64,000 nucleotides of DNA from a virus. Position 1 is the first letter of the stretch. Each line of letters opens with the position of its first letter. The translations under genes were made by a program, and so were the position numbers. Shown in pieces: positions 33,397-42,759 of the stretch. The stretch lies in IMG/VR virus record IMGVR_UViG_3300034073_005389, positions 248,001 through 312,000 of that record, one strand, 5' to 3'. The notes beneath the pieces are model-generated. The model saw only the letters and a list, made by a program, of their open reading frames with translations, was not told where the DNA came from and searched no databases.

Positions 33397-34112
33397 TGAA
33401 CAGCAAGCAAATTAAAAATATTTTAAAGCTGGCAGATAAATATTATCAATACTCCTCTTATGCTTACAAGAGCGCCAGTATTATGAAAGCTTTACAATTT
33501 GGAAGTAAAGGGGCTATGATTATCAGCCCACTAATAGAATTGGCGATGGGTATAGTAAAAGATAATAGCGAAATTTTAAAAGTTTCTAATTCATTATATG
33601 AATCACTTAATACATATAAAAGCTCATATGGTTTTGGTAAACATGAAGATTTTTTATCAAATTATATGACAAAACTTGGAGATTTTAAATCATCTTTCGC
33701 AGAAGCGAATAATATAAAAGAAAATGATCCAGAAAATTCTTTAGCAGTTTTAAAAAAAATTATTGATAATGGAGAATTTTTAGTTCTTAACACAAAGAAA
33801 GTTATAGATTCTATCAGAAGCATGAAATCAGTTGGAGGTCAAGCTTTTGATTTATTAAAAGAATTATCTCTAAGCTTTGGGGCAGAAACTGCCACAACTA
33901 ATATTATTGAACAAGCAGGAAACTTATCTATGCTATTAGATGCTGAATTCCCCAATATCGAAGCAAAATATCAGGAACTAATGAACGCAATTGAAACTCA
34001 CTCGGCAAGTGAGGCTGGAGGGAATGCCAATGGTCCTGCCGCAGAACCCACTACAGAAACTGCTACTCCTGAAGAAAGTATTTTATCACAATTAGAAGGT
34101 ATATCTTTATAA
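33396..34112 (+). CDS. Structural-type protein, first of a tandem duplicate pair
   Basis: 238 residues. Begins IKNILKLADKYYQYSSY, a short amphipathic helix, then one hydrophobic stretch (GSKGAMIISPLIELAMGIV). Conserved between this and the next gene: SYGFGKHEDFLSNY, IxSMKSVGGxxF, and the terminal ILSQLEGISL (last residues). A proline/threonine/glutamate-rich linker precedes the tail. Tandem paralogue of 34122-34877. Confidence 0.65.
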   Translation: MNSKQIKNILKLADKYYQYSSYAYKSASIMKALQFGSKGAMIISPLIELAMGIVKDNSEILKVSNSLYESLNTYKSSYGFGKHEDFLSNYMTKLGDFKSSFAEANNIKENDPENSLAVLKKIIDNGEFLVLNTKKVIDSIRSMKSVGGQAFDLLKELSLSFGAETATTNIIEQAGNLSMLLDAEFPNIEAKYQELMNAIETHSASEAGGNANGPAAEPTTETATPEESILSQLEGISL

Positions 34113-34121
34113 GAGATTTTT

Positions 34122-34877
34122 ATGAATAAAAAAGATATAAATTATATAGTAAAGCTATCTAACAAATATGAAAGATATACTTATCAATTAGAAAGTCGTG
34201 CAATTGCGCCTGCTGCGGCTGCAGCAGGCGTGCTAGGTCCCATATTAACAGCCATGACCGTTGGAGCAATAGTCAATGGAATTGTCAATTATTTAAAAAA
34301 TAGCCCTGAGCTAATAGACAATGCTAAATTACTATATAATACGTTATTAGACTATAAAAAATCATATGGCTTTGGTGAACATGATGATTTTCTTTCTAAG
34401 TATACTGAAAACTTAGAAAAGTTTATCACAGCATATAATAGCGTAAATAACAATCCAGATAGAAAAGATAAAAGTCTTTTAGATGATTTTGAATCAATTA
34501 TTAAAAATGGTAGTGAGATTCAGGCTAAGTCTGAAAAAGTAATAGAAGCAATTGAAAGCATGAAATCTGTTGGAGGCTCTATTTTTAGTGCCTTAAAAAC
34601 CGTATCACTTAATTTTGGGTTTGAAACAGATACATCCACTATCTTAGATCAGGCTACCAATGTAGCAGTATTGGTTGGCAAATATCTTCCAGAAATTAAA
34701 TTAAGACATAAAAAATTAATGGAAGAAATCCAAGCGCAAATTATTAATAATCAATCAACCCCTGAATCTGAAATACCTGCTGAAACTCCTACCGAAACTC
34801 CTACAGCAGAAAAACCATCTCCAGAAACTAGAAAAGAAGAAGATATCTTATCACAATTAGGCGGTATATCTTTATAA
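34122..34877 (+). CDS. Structural-type protein, second of a tandem duplicate pair
   Basis: 251 residues, paralogue of the preceding gene: INYIVKLSNKYERYTY at the start, SYGFGEHDDFLSKY, IEAIESMKSVGGSIFSALK and ILSQLGGISL at the C-terminus are shared. Hydrophobic stretch (AAAAGVLGPILTAMTVGAIV) follows the start. The conserved C-terminal peptide may be a binding or cleavage signal. Confidence 0.65.
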   Translation: MNKKDINYIVKLSNKYERYTYQLESRAIAPAAAAAGVLGPILTAMTVGAIVNGIVNYLKNSPELIDNAKLLYNTLLDYKKSYGFGEHDDFLSKYTENLEKFITAYNSVNNNPDRKDKSLLDDFESIIKNGSEIQAKSEKVIEAIESMKSVGGSIFSALKTVSLNFGFETDTSTILDQATNVAVLVGKYLPEIKLRHKKLMEEIQAQIINNQSTPESEIPAETPTETPTAEKPSPETRKEEDILSQLGGISL

Positions 34878-34880
34878 GAT

Positions 34881-35702
34881 ATGACCTCTATATTGAAAAA
34901 TAATGAAAATAAAATTTTAAAATTATATCAAGATGGATATGGTACAACCTATATCGCTAATTTAATTGGCGTTAAATATCCATCTATTAGAAAATTCTTA
35001 CAAAGAAAGAATATAAAAATAAGATCTAAAGCCGATGCAGCCATTCTTTCTTGCGACAGACGTAAAAAGTATTTATTTAATAAAAATTTTTTTACTACTC
35101 CCAGTTGGCAACTAGCCTACTTTGCCGGATTTTGTTTAGCTGATGGCAGCTTATATATTACTAAAAACACTTCTAGACTCACTATTTCTATTCATCAAGA
35201 TGATAAGAATATCTTAGAACACTTCTGTCAATGGATGCAATATCCCTTACAAGGAATTGTTCCAGGTACTAATAATAAAATGGCTTTACGAGTTTCAGAT
35301 CCTGTTTTAGTAAATAATTTAAAGCCATATGGAATCGTTCCTAACAAAACTTATCAACCTAATTTAAAGTTAAATATTCCTAATCAATATATTAAACCAT
35401 TTTTAATTGGATTTATTGATGGAGATGGTACTTTAAAATATAATTTAAAAACAGGCTATAGATTTGGGATAGTAGGAAACAAAATAACAATTGACAATAT
35501 TGTAAATCTATTACAGCAAATAGGCTTTAATAAAGATTTTGTAATTGCAGATGATCCTGTAGATAAAGTTTGGAAACGAGTTTGTTTGTATCGTAAACAG
35601 GATATTTGCGATTTAGTATCTTTATTAGAGCCTAATAAATATTTTTATTTAAAAAGAAAGTGGCAGAATTACTTAGACTTTTTGTCAGCGGCATCCATTT
35701 GA
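34881..35702 (+). CDS. LAGLIDADG homing endonuclease
   Basis: 273 residues with two LAGLIDADG helices, AYFAGFCLADGSL (near residue 80) and PFLIGFIDGDGTL (near residue 170), ending in the acidic aspartate that each motif uses for metal binding. The first 60 residues look like a helix-turn-helix (ILKLYQDGYGTTYIANLIG). A single-chain, two-motif protein, so active as a monomer. Freestanding, placed after the tandem structural pair; its 3' end overlaps the converging gene by 34 bases. Confidence 0.9.
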   Translation: MTSILKNNENKILKLYQDGYGTTYIANLIGVKYPSIRKFLQRKNIKIRSKADAAILSCDRRKKYLFNKNFFTTPSWQLAYFAGFCLADGSLYITKNTSRLTISIHQDDKNILEHFCQWMQYPLQGIVPGTNNKMALRVSDPVLVNNLKPYGIVPNKTYQPNLKLNIPNQYIKPFLIGFIDGDGTLKYNLKTGYRFGIVGNKITIDNIVNLLQQIGFNKDFVIADDPVDKVWKRVCLYRKQDICDLVSLLEPNKYFYLKRKWQNYLDFLSAASI

Positions 35703-36355
35703 CGGCATACTTTATTTGCCCAAGCTCTACCAGGATCGCCACCCCAAAGTAGCCAAGCCACGTATCCTTTGTCTTGGCTCAATGGTTTACCACCACTTGC
35801 ACCTTTATTTTTCTCATGACGATCAAAGAAGGCTTTCATTCTACGAACAGTAGAAGGGCTTAAGGTTTTTCTATTTTTTAGTGAAACTGCTCTAGCTACA
35901 CCAGAACCAATTCCTTGCTTATGAGCTTGTTGTACATTAAGCCCGCCTTTGCCTTTGTTTTTCTTACGTAATTCTAAGCCACGAGCAGCGGCAGAAGCAG
36001 CAGATTCTGAAGGCTTGAAGTCAATATGATCATATTTTCCAGCAGCTAGTTTGATCATATCTTGATGATCAATCTCTGCTTCTGCTACTTTCTCAGAACG
36101 AACATATCCCAAAATTTTAGTTACGTTCATTTTGGCAATAGCTAAAGATTCATCTGCCCATTGTGGTAAATCATCTTTTGCATTCATAATTGAAAGCAAT
36201 TCAGAAGCATCTGTAATGATATTTTTTAAATTAGCATATGCCATGTAAGAAACAGGTCTAACGCCTTCATGCTCTTCTACAACAACATCAGGGTCTACAT
36301 CTACTAATTTTTTTTCAAATTTTTGAGCTATTTTTAATAATTTATCGACATTCAT
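35669..36355 (-). CDS. Phage hypothetical protein with N-terminal helix and GYVAWLLWGGD domain
   Basis: 228 residues. Starts MNVDKLLKIAQKFEKKL, the short amphipathic helix shared with several neighbours. The C-terminal 100 residues are basic: SAASAAARGLELRKKNKGKG, IGSGVARAVSLKNR, then GYVAWLLWGGDPGRAWA, a module I have seen in phage and giant-virus proteins without a function name. Converges with the LAGLIDADG gene. Confidence 0.65.
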   Translation of the reverse strand: MNVDKLLKIAQKFEKKLVDVDPDVVVEEHEGVRPVSYMAYANLKNIITDASELLSIMNAKDDLPQWADESLAIAKMNVTKILGYVRSEKVAEAEIDHQDMIKLAAGKYDHIDFKPSESAASAAARGLELRKKNKGKGGLNVQQAHKQGIGSGVARAVSLKNRKTLSPSTVRRMKAFFDRHEKNKGASGGKPLSQDKGYVAWLLWGGDPGRAWANKVCRQMDAADKKSK

Positions 36356-36377
36356 GATTTACATAGCATTTTATGCA

Positions 36378-37016
36378 CTATAGCTTTTCAAAAATTTGCT
36401 CAATCATTTTACATCTTTTTTCAACAACTTCCCAATTAATATCTTCCCATGATAATCTGACATACTCTTTTTTATCGGATAAATGATCTTTCCAGTAAGC
36501 ATGCTCCCACATATCAACAACTAATAAAGGAATAAAGCCGATAGGGCAATTATCATGATGACTTTCTATTGCGGCAATAGAGGTTTTCTTGTCATATAAA
36601 GAATATCCCCAAACAGCCCAACCACTAACTGGAACAAAGGCAGTGCTAATAAAATTATCTTCAAAATTATTTAATGTTTTAAAATCTTTTTTAATTAATT
36701 GCAAAGTACATTTACCAGGAGAAGATTTGCCTCCTAGATTTCCAAAATACAACTCATGTAAATAGGCTCCGTTAGCTGCCCAAGTAATACGTCTTTTTAT
36801 TTGAGCAAATTGAGAATTAGGAATATCATCTTTGATTTTAGAAAAATTTGTTTTATCTAAAACAGACACCATTTTATTATAATTTTTTACATAATTATGA
36901 TAAAGAGTATCTCTGTGAGCCTCTAACACTTCATTAGAAATAGAGTCTAATTCATTTTCTAATGGAAATTTTTTAGGTTTTAAATCTTGAGCTAATGCTA
37001 TAAATCTTTTATTCAT
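36378..37016 (-). CDS. Fe/Mn-type superoxide dismutase
   Basis: 212 residues of a full Fe/Mn superoxide dismutase, which converts superoxide to peroxide and oxygen. Aligned with the E. coli enzyme the four metal ligands are present: H34 (in EAHRDTLYHNYV), H87 (in AYLHELYF), D168 and H172 (in VVDMWEHAYWKDH). Conserved tryptophans lie in FVPVSGWAVWGY. An extra 10-12 residues (MNKRFIALAQDL) precede the usual start. It sits among virion-type genes, so it might be packaged; that is inference. A phage-carried copy is unusual. Confidence 0.9.
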   Translation of the reverse strand: MNKRFIALAQDLKPKKFPLENELDSISNEVLEAHRDTLYHNYVKNYNKMVSVLDKTNFSKIKDDIPNSQFAQIKRRITWAANGAYLHELYFGNLGGKSSPGKCTLQLIKKDFKTLNNFEDNFISTAFVPVSGWAVWGYSLYDKKTSIAAIESHHDNCPIGFIPLLVVDMWEHAYWKDHLSDKKEYVRLSWEDINWEVVEKRCKMIEQIFEKL

Positions 37017-37041
37017 AAAAGAATATAAAAATATTACAATA

Positions 37042-37206
37042 TTAATCTCTTAATACGAAACAATATCCTCCGCACATACATTCTAACAAAAATTTATCTT
37101 CATTTACGTCTTCAATATCTTTTTCTTCTTCAAATTCTGTTTGAAGAATAGCTTCACATTTTTCACATCTAAAAATAAATTTTCTTTTTTTATCGTTAAA
37201 AAACAT
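37042..37206 (-). CDS. Small zinc-ribbon protein, 54 aa
   Basis: ATG at 37206, stop at 37042. Contains FRCEKCEAIL and LECMCGGYC, four or five cysteines as a zinc ribbon. Fills the gap between the superoxide dismutase and methyltransferase genes. Confidence 0.65.
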   Translation of the reverse strand: MFFNDKKRKFIFRCEKCEAILQTEFEEEKDIEDVNEDKFLLECMCGGYCFVLRD

Positions 37207-37232
37207 ACTTATATATTGTTTTATGATACAAA

Positions 37233-38111
37233 CTATATACAGTACGGAGAAAAATAAATTCTTTCTCTATGGCTATTTTCTTTACCTCTTTTGTTACCTA
37301 GATTGGCTAATCCGCCATTAGCTTTCCAAGCAACTACTTTCCAAGTATCGGGAAAAAAATAATCATTCTCATATCCGCAAACCGCAATTCTTAATCTTGG
37401 ATTATCTCCTTGAGAGATAGCCCATTTACAAACATCATGGTATAAATTAGATTCTTCTGAATATACTTTATCCCTGTTATTGGTAGAGTAAGGAGGGTCT
37501 AAAAATACTGCAGTAATATCTTTTTCTCCTATACCTTTACTTTTATTTAAAATAGATGGAGATAAAACTTTAGACCAATCTCCGCAACATATTCTTACTC
37601 TTCTTATTCTTTTCTGTAAAGATTGCATCCAATCTAAGATTGGATATGTCATTCCATGAACTCCTCCACCGGCTGAGGATAATAAAGGCATAGCTTTTAA
37701 GCCTTTTGGTTGGAGCCAATTATTTCCGATAGAGGCAGAAATGCCCCAAACCCACCATCCGGCAATTTTTGCATCATAAAATGATGCATCATCATCCATC
37801 TTTTTTCTAAATTCATCATTAATTTGTGATATAATCCATTTATGTCTAGCATGCAAATCAGCTTCTGTAACTGGATAATCCGCATATTTAGCAACTTGTT
37901 CGGCATCAGCACTAACTGCTCTCCAAAAATTAACAATAAGACAATCTTTATCATTAACGGTTTCTATTTTAGAGGGAGAGGGATTGGCTAATAATACTGC
38001 TAAAGAGCCAGCAAAAGGCTCGACATAATTAGAAATGTTCCCAAATTTAGACCAAATAAGATTAGCTACTTTGCTTTTACCTCCAAAATAAGGAAAAGGT
38101 GATTTTAACAT
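37233..38111 (-). CDS. Dam-like DNA adenine methyltransferase (D12 class)
   Basis: 292 residues. Motif I PFPYFGGKSKVANLIW at the start and the catalytic DPPYSTNN near residue 210 identify a D12-class N6-adenine methyltransferase; the middle has YVEPFAGSLAVLL for S-adenosylmethionine binding. The recognition site cannot be read from the sequence. Phages use such enzymes to hide from host restriction or to control their own expression. Confidence 0.92.
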   Translation of the reverse strand: MLKSPFPYFGGKSKVANLIWSKFGNISNYVEPFAGSLAVLLANPSPSKIETVNDKDCLIVNFWRAVSADAEQVAKYADYPVTEADLHARHKWIISQINDEFRKKMDDDASFYDAKIAGWWVWGISASIGNNWLQPKGLKAMPLLSSAGGGVHGMTYPILDWMQSLQKRIRRVRICCGDWSKVLSPSILNKSKGIGEKDITAVFLDPPYSTNNRDKVYSEESNLYHDVCKWAISQGDNPRLRIAVCGYENDYFFPDTWKVVAWKANGGLANLGNKRGKENSHRERIYFSPYCI

Positions 38112-38178
38112 AGTTAATTACTTATACCCACTAATAAAAAAATATATAATTTATCTAATTATAGATAAGAGAGAACTT

Positions 38179-40692
38179 ATGATTCTAAATAATTTATTAA
38201 AAGCTGCTGATTTATATTTTAATCAAACACATAATTTTTTATCTTTAGCAGAAGAAGATGATGATGATGATGATGATCTTCTAAAGACAATTAAAAGTAA
38301 TAGAGAATTAAATAAATTATTTAATGATGCTGGAAGTTATTTAAAAATTATAACAGATACAAGTCTTGTTGCTAATATAATGAAGTGTTTTGTTGCTGCA
38401 GCGAAAGCTGTAACAGCAAAAGCTGGATATGAAACTGTTATTGATTTAATCAAAACAGCTCTTATTGATTTAGATGCAGAATTTTCAAATGATCCTAAAT
38501 ATGCTCAATCAAATGCAGCAGCAGAAGAAATAGAAGGAATTTTAATAGACCTTAAAATCTATCTGGAAAACCTTCCAAAAGAAGATAAAAATCCAGCAAA
38601 AGAAAAAGAAATAAAAGAATTTATTTATTCTAAATTAAACATAGGATTGTTAAATGTAGCTAAACAAGTTTCACAAGAATTTGCACAACAAGAATCTAGA
38701 CCAGAAAGTGGGGAAGGCGGCGAAGAAGCTCCTAGTGAATTTGAAAATAAATTAGAAATGGCACAAGACCCCGCAGAAAGAAGCTATAGCGTTTTCAATA
38801 AAAGAGAGTATTTTCAGTGGTCTGATTTGATAGATAAAGAAATTAAAAATTATGAAAATATTATAAAAATATTTGATCCGTCTACTGAACCATTACCAGT
38901 TCAGAGAGTCAGAACCCTTATTGACTTATTAAGAAAAATTTTTAAATTATCTAAGGATATGGAACACCTTCAAGATAAAGTTAATACGTATGATACTAAT
39001 AGCACGGATCCAGCAGTAGTAAAAGAAAGAGAAGATTTAAAATCTAAACAACAAGAGTTATTAACTCTAGTAAAAGAAAGAAGAAAAGAAAAAGCAACTG
39101 TAAGAAGATATTTGGCTGATAAGTCTAATAGTATTTTAGAAAAAGAATTGTTTTATTTAAACAGCAATCCTAATCTTGATAAGAATGAAAGAGGTGATTC
39201 TCAGTTTAGAAAACTAATTTTAAAATTAAAGATTGATTTAAATAAATCTTTATCTAGCAGAGATTATGGAAAAACAAAAACCAACAAAGAAAGAGCTGGT
39301 CTCTTAACCGCGCTAGAGCAAGAAAACCAAAGAAATACAATTAACAATCAAAGATTCGTAACACAATCAGTTCAAAATATTATTAAGCCAAGACAGAAAG
39401 TTATTGACGATCTTTCTAAGAAAATTACTTCAATAGAAGAAGTTACTCGTAACCTAACAGAGTTTCGTGATAAAGTAAATCGGGGCGAATTTGGTCCTAT
39501 AGCACAAAAAATATGGACTATTTTAAAGAGAATAGCTAATAATAAAAGTGATGATGTCACTAAGAAAGTAACAAAATTTTTTTTGTACGGCAAACTTATA
39601 CCAGAGGTAAGAAAAGGGGCAAATAATTCAACTTACTATCAAAATAATAAAGAGTCAATAGATAGATTAATCTCTCTTATCAATCAAGCAACCGCTTTAA
39701 GATCACAAAGCAATTATAAATCTAATCCATTATATATTAGCATAATATCACAAATAAAAAATCAAAAAAATATTGTATATAGTGCTATAAGAGAAAATTT
39801 GCAGCAAGAATATAATAATTTAAATTCTCAACAAAAAGCAACTAAAGAGTATGAGGCTACTTATGGTCCTATAAGGAGATATCTAAATAACTTTTACACA
39901 GAAAGTAGTGAGGGTGATAGAGGACAGTATTTCTATCATTTAAAACGTGATGATGGTGATAATTATTTCTTTTATGTAAATGATGATACCGATAAATCAA
40001 ATATTGAAAATATAATTAATAAATTAAAAGAAATAGATTTATTAAATAAATCTGCAGAAAGTGATGAAAAGATTTTTGCACCTACAAATAGGTATGATTA
40101 CGAATCCATGTTTACAGAGCTAGTTGATGAACTATCATCTGCTATAAACAGAACGAAAAGTTTTGCAGAAATAGAAGAAAATTTAAAAAAGAACATGGAC
40201 TCTCTTAACTCTTCCAGATTTGAAATAGATGAAGAGACTGGCGCTGAAGAAGAAGTATCTGATATATATGTATCTAAAGGAAGAGATAATAAATACAATG
40301 TAACAATTATCAATCCTCCTGACGACACGGGAGAAAGAACAGCTTTATTAGAAAGCATAAAAGAAAAAATTATAAACCATAATAAAGAAATAGATGATCT
40401 TTCTGGTCAAAGATGGTTATCTAGTAGAAATAGAGACAAATTATCTTCTTATAGAATAAACACACAAATTAATATAGCAGGACAAAAACCAGTACAAGCC
40501 ACTGAAGATAAAGATGTTCCTGCAGGACAGCCCGCCGCACCAAAAGCGGCTCCCCCAACAGCTGCTCCAAAACCAGCAAAACCAGCAAAACCAGCTGCTA
40601 CAAAACCAGAAACTGCTACAAAACCAGCTGTGACTCAAGAATATATTAATAATTTGATGGATGAAACATTAAAAAGATTCCTTGGAAAATAA
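38179..40692 (+). CDS. Large coiled-coil virion-type protein, 837 aa
   Basis: Starts MILNNLLKAADLYFNQ, the terminal helix of the region's virion-type proteins, then a run of seven aspartates (around residue 30, encoded by a GAT repeat). Most of the protein is highly charged coiled coil with long helical stretches. The C-terminus has an alanine/proline/lysine-rich linker (PAKPAKPAATKPETATK) and ends in a short helix. The size and composition suggest a tail or core protein; no homologue recognised. Confidence 0.7.
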   Translation: MILNNLLKAADLYFNQTHNFLSLAEEDDDDDDDLLKTIKSNRELNKLFNDAGSYLKIITDTSLVANIMKCFVAAAKAVTAKAGYETVIDLIKTALIDLDAEFSNDPKYAQSNAAAEEIEGILIDLKIYLENLPKEDKNPAKEKEIKEFIYSKLNIGLLNVAKQVSQEFAQQESRPESGEGGEEAPSEFENKLEMAQDPAERSYSVFNKREYFQWSDLIDKEIKNYENIIKIFDPSTEPLPVQRVRTLIDLLRKIFKLSKDMEHLQDKVNTYDTNSTDPAVVKEREDLKSKQQELLTLVKERRKEKATVRRYLADKSNSILEKELFYLNSNPNLDKNERGDSQFRKLILKLKIDLNKSLSSRDYGKTKTNKERAGLLTALEQENQRNTINNQRFVTQSVQNIIKPRQKVIDDLSKKITSIEEVTRNLTEFRDKVNRGEFGPIAQKIWTILKRIANNKSDDVTKKVTKFFLYGKLIPEVRKGANNSTYYQNNKESIDRLISLINQATALRSQSNYKSNPLYISIISQIKNQKNIVYSAIRENLQQEYNNLNSQQKATKEYEATYGPIRRYLNNFYTESSEGDRGQYFYHLKRDDGDNYFFYVNDDTDKSNIENIINKLKEIDLLNKSAESDEKIFAPTNRYDYESMFTELVDELSSAINRTKSFAEIEENLKKNMDSLNSSRFEIDEETGAEEEVSDIYVSKGRDNKYNVTIINPPDDTGERTALLESIKEKIINHNKEIDDLSGQRWLSSRNRDKLSSYRINTQINIAGQKPVQATEDKDVPAGQPAAPKAAPPTAAPKPAKPAKPAATKPETATKPAVTQEYINNLMDETLKRFLGK

Positions 40693-40695
40693 AAA

Positions 40696-41148
40696 ATGAA
40701 TATCAATAAAAGAAAAAATATTTTAAAAAAAATGTCTTTCCTAGATGAGGAAAACAAGTATCTAGCAAAAAATCCTGCTTTAGAAGCAGGAGAAGATCTA
40801 CCTGCAGAAAAATCTTCTGCTCAAGAAGATATTCCTAATACAAATCTTCCAGATCCTATAACTCCAGCATCAGCGTTAGAAGAAATAGAAATTGTTGAAC
40901 CTACAACAACAGGAACTACTAGTTATGAGCCAGATATGACTAGTATTAGCCCAGATCAAATGAGTATAATAAATGAAATATTTTTTCAAGCAATAAATGA
41001 TTTTACCAATGAAAAAATAATGTCTCAAGAATTTGATCCAGAAATTGCCGAATCAGCACTACAAGAAATAAAAAGTATACTTACTCAAGGAGAACAATCA
41101 AAATTTTTAGCAGCTGCTAACAAAAAAACTAATACTTTAAAGAAGTAA
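40696..41148 (+). CDS. Acidic protein co-transcribed with the 837-aa gene
   Basis: 150 residues, acidic and proline/threonine rich in the middle, helical at both ends; begins MNINKRKNILKKMSFLDEEN. Starts 4 bases after the large gene's stop. No family recognised. Its end overlaps the converging exonuclease gene by 20 bases. Confidence 0.65.
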   Translation: MNINKRKNILKKMSFLDEENKYLAKNPALEAGEDLPAEKSSAQEDIPNTNLPDPITPASALEEIEIVEPTTTGTTSYEPDMTSISPDQMSIINEIFFQAINDFTNEKIMSQEFDPEIAESALQEIKSILTQGEQSKFLAAANKKTNTLKK

Positions 41149-42064
41149 AAGTTTTACAATACTTATCCCAAGACTTATCGTTTGTTAACGATTCAAATTT
41201 AAAATTAATAAACTCATTTTTGAGAGAAGGAAAATCTGCAATTCCTTCTCTCAATTCTATTTCTTCTTCTGGAACAGATCTAAATTCTATTAATTGGCGA
41301 TTAATACTAAAATTAGCTCTATTTTCTTCTATATCTAGAAATTTAGATAGCAAATCTATATTTGATGCAATCTGCAAAGCTTTTTTAGGTGTTAATAACG
41401 CCGGAATATTATCCGATTTATCTCCATTTAAACACTTCCATACTACATACGGATACTCTGGAGTATCCATAAAAACCTTTTTAATAGAATTATAAATTCT
41501 ACAATTCTTATACCCTCTTTGAAGTATTTGTAAGTAGTCTGTATCGTTACTGACCACTACTAAATCTTCTGTCTTTAAGTTTTCACATAATGTAGAGATT
41601 ACATCATCACACTCGTAATCAGCCGCTTTCGCAATTGTAATTGGCAAATATTCTAATAATCTAATTATTTCTTTCTTAGCAGAATGAAATTTTGCCATCT
41701 CCTCTTGCTTGCTTGCTGTTTTAACAATCCTATTTGCTTTGTACTCGCTGTACAAATCGTATCTAAATTGAGGATGCCCCTCTAATACGAAAAAGCATTT
41801 GTCAGGAGAAAACATTTCAATTAATGGTCGCAAATTTCTAAAAAAATTAAATATTAAAACATAATCTTCATTAGCCTGAGAAAAACACCTACCCTCATCT
41901 AACATCCATTGTTGACCACAAGTACAATGCTGTTTTTCTTCTGCACGAAGTTTATGATTGCAATTTAACTCTAAACAACTTTCATGGACTTGCTTCTTAA
42001 ATCCAAAATTAATATTGGCTCGCCAAATAAAATTCAAACCATCAATTAATAAAATTTTATCCAT
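41129..42064 (-). CDS. 5'-3' exonuclease / flap nuclease
   Basis: 311 residues of the FEN/T4 RNase H family. The catalytic acidic residues appear as LLIDGLNFIWR, DYECDDVISTL, VVVSNDTDYLQIL and GDKSDNIPAL. The family removes RNA primers and flaps during replication. An insertion with a small cysteine cluster (CNHKLRAEEKQHCTCG) near residue 35 is unusual. It ends convergent with the structural gene at 41148. Confidence 0.9.
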   Translation of the reverse strand: MDKILLIDGLNFIWRANINFGFKKQVHESCLELNCNHKLRAEEKQHCTCGQQWMLDEGRCFSQANEDYVLIFNFFRNLRPLIEMFSPDKCFFVLEGHPQFRYDLYSEYKANRIVKTASKQEEMAKFHSAKKEIIRLLEYLPITIAKAADYECDDVISTLCENLKTEDLVVVSNDTDYLQILQRGYKNCRIYNSIKKVFMDTPEYPYVVWKCLNGDKSDNIPALLTPKKALQIASNIDLLSKFLDIEENRANFSINRQLIEFRSVPEEEIELREGIADFPSLKNEFINFKFESLTNDKSWDKYCKTFTSLKY

Positions 42065-42069
42065 TTTAA

Positions 42070-42096
42070 ATAAAATGCCCCCAAACTAAGGGAACA
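42070..42096 (-). terminator. Probable terminator after the lipoprotein gene
   Basis: On the minus strand TGTTCCC...GGGGGCA forms a stem (with two G-U pairs) followed by TTTTATTT. It lies between the lipoprotein gene and the exonuclease gene. Confidence 0.5.
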
Positions 42097-42113
42097 TTTC
42101 CTAAAAAATTAAA

Positions 42114-42719
42114 TCATTTAATCTTAAATGAAGAGAATACTTCCAGACAAATATCTTCTACTAAAGGATCATCAGTAGTTCCGCCACAAGATAATCCATA
42201 AGCAAAATTATTCTTAGTAGTTACCCAATTTAGTATTGTAACCTTATCTTTACTAGCTTCTATTTCTAGAAACTTCTGAGCATTAGAATATAAATCTCTA
42301 GTAGATACTATCTCTGCGCCAGTAGCTCGAATACCTCTCATAGAATGAATTACATACTCATCATATGAGCCTGGAAAAGTCTCTGTAGCTAATACCAGTA
42401 CTACACTAACAGGCTCTTCTAACAAACCTGTTAAGGCAATATCTTTTTCTGTAGAAAAAGTAATTTGCATTTGAAATGGTACTGATAGCTCCCAACTATC
42501 TTTGCTGATTGTTTTTTTGCTTTCTACTGGGGTTGGAGGTGCAGCATCCTCCAACCCAGCATCTTCTACATTACCAGCATCCAAAGTAGTAGAAGCATCA
42601 GGAATCACTGGTACAGGTCTATTATGACAAGAGGTGCATGATGAAAACATCAAAATACAAATCATTGTTGCGATTGATGTAAAACTTGCTGCCAATACTA
42701 CTAAAAAATTATTTTTCAT
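42114..42719 (-). CDS. Lipoprotein, 201 aa
   Basis: ATG 42719 follows an AGGAGG ribosome-binding site. A lysine-led hydrophobic signal (FLVVLAASFTSIATMICIL) ends at the lipobox FSSC near residue 28, so it is lipidated and anchored in a membrane of a Gram-negative host. A linker rich in aspartate, alanine, proline (DASTTLDAGNVEDAGLED) follows, then a globular domain. Phage lipoproteins often block superinfection; that is a possibility here. Confidence 0.75.
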   Translation of the reverse strand: MKNNFLVVLAASFTSIATMICILMFSSCTSCHNRPVPVIPDASTTLDAGNVEDAGLEDAAPPTPVESKKTISKDSWELSVPFQMQITFSTEKDIALTGLLEEPVSVVLVLATETFPGSYDEYVIHSMRGIRATGAEIVSTRDLYSNAQKFLEIEASKDKVTILNWVTTKNNFAYGLSCGGTTDDPLVEDICLEVFSSFKIK

Positions 42720-42759
42720 CAAATACCTCCTATTATATTAAATAACTTTATTTATTATA

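Noticed and set aside
38179-38300. GAT triplet run as a regulatory or unstable repeat
   Set aside because: It encodes seven aspartates in frame; no sign of a different role.
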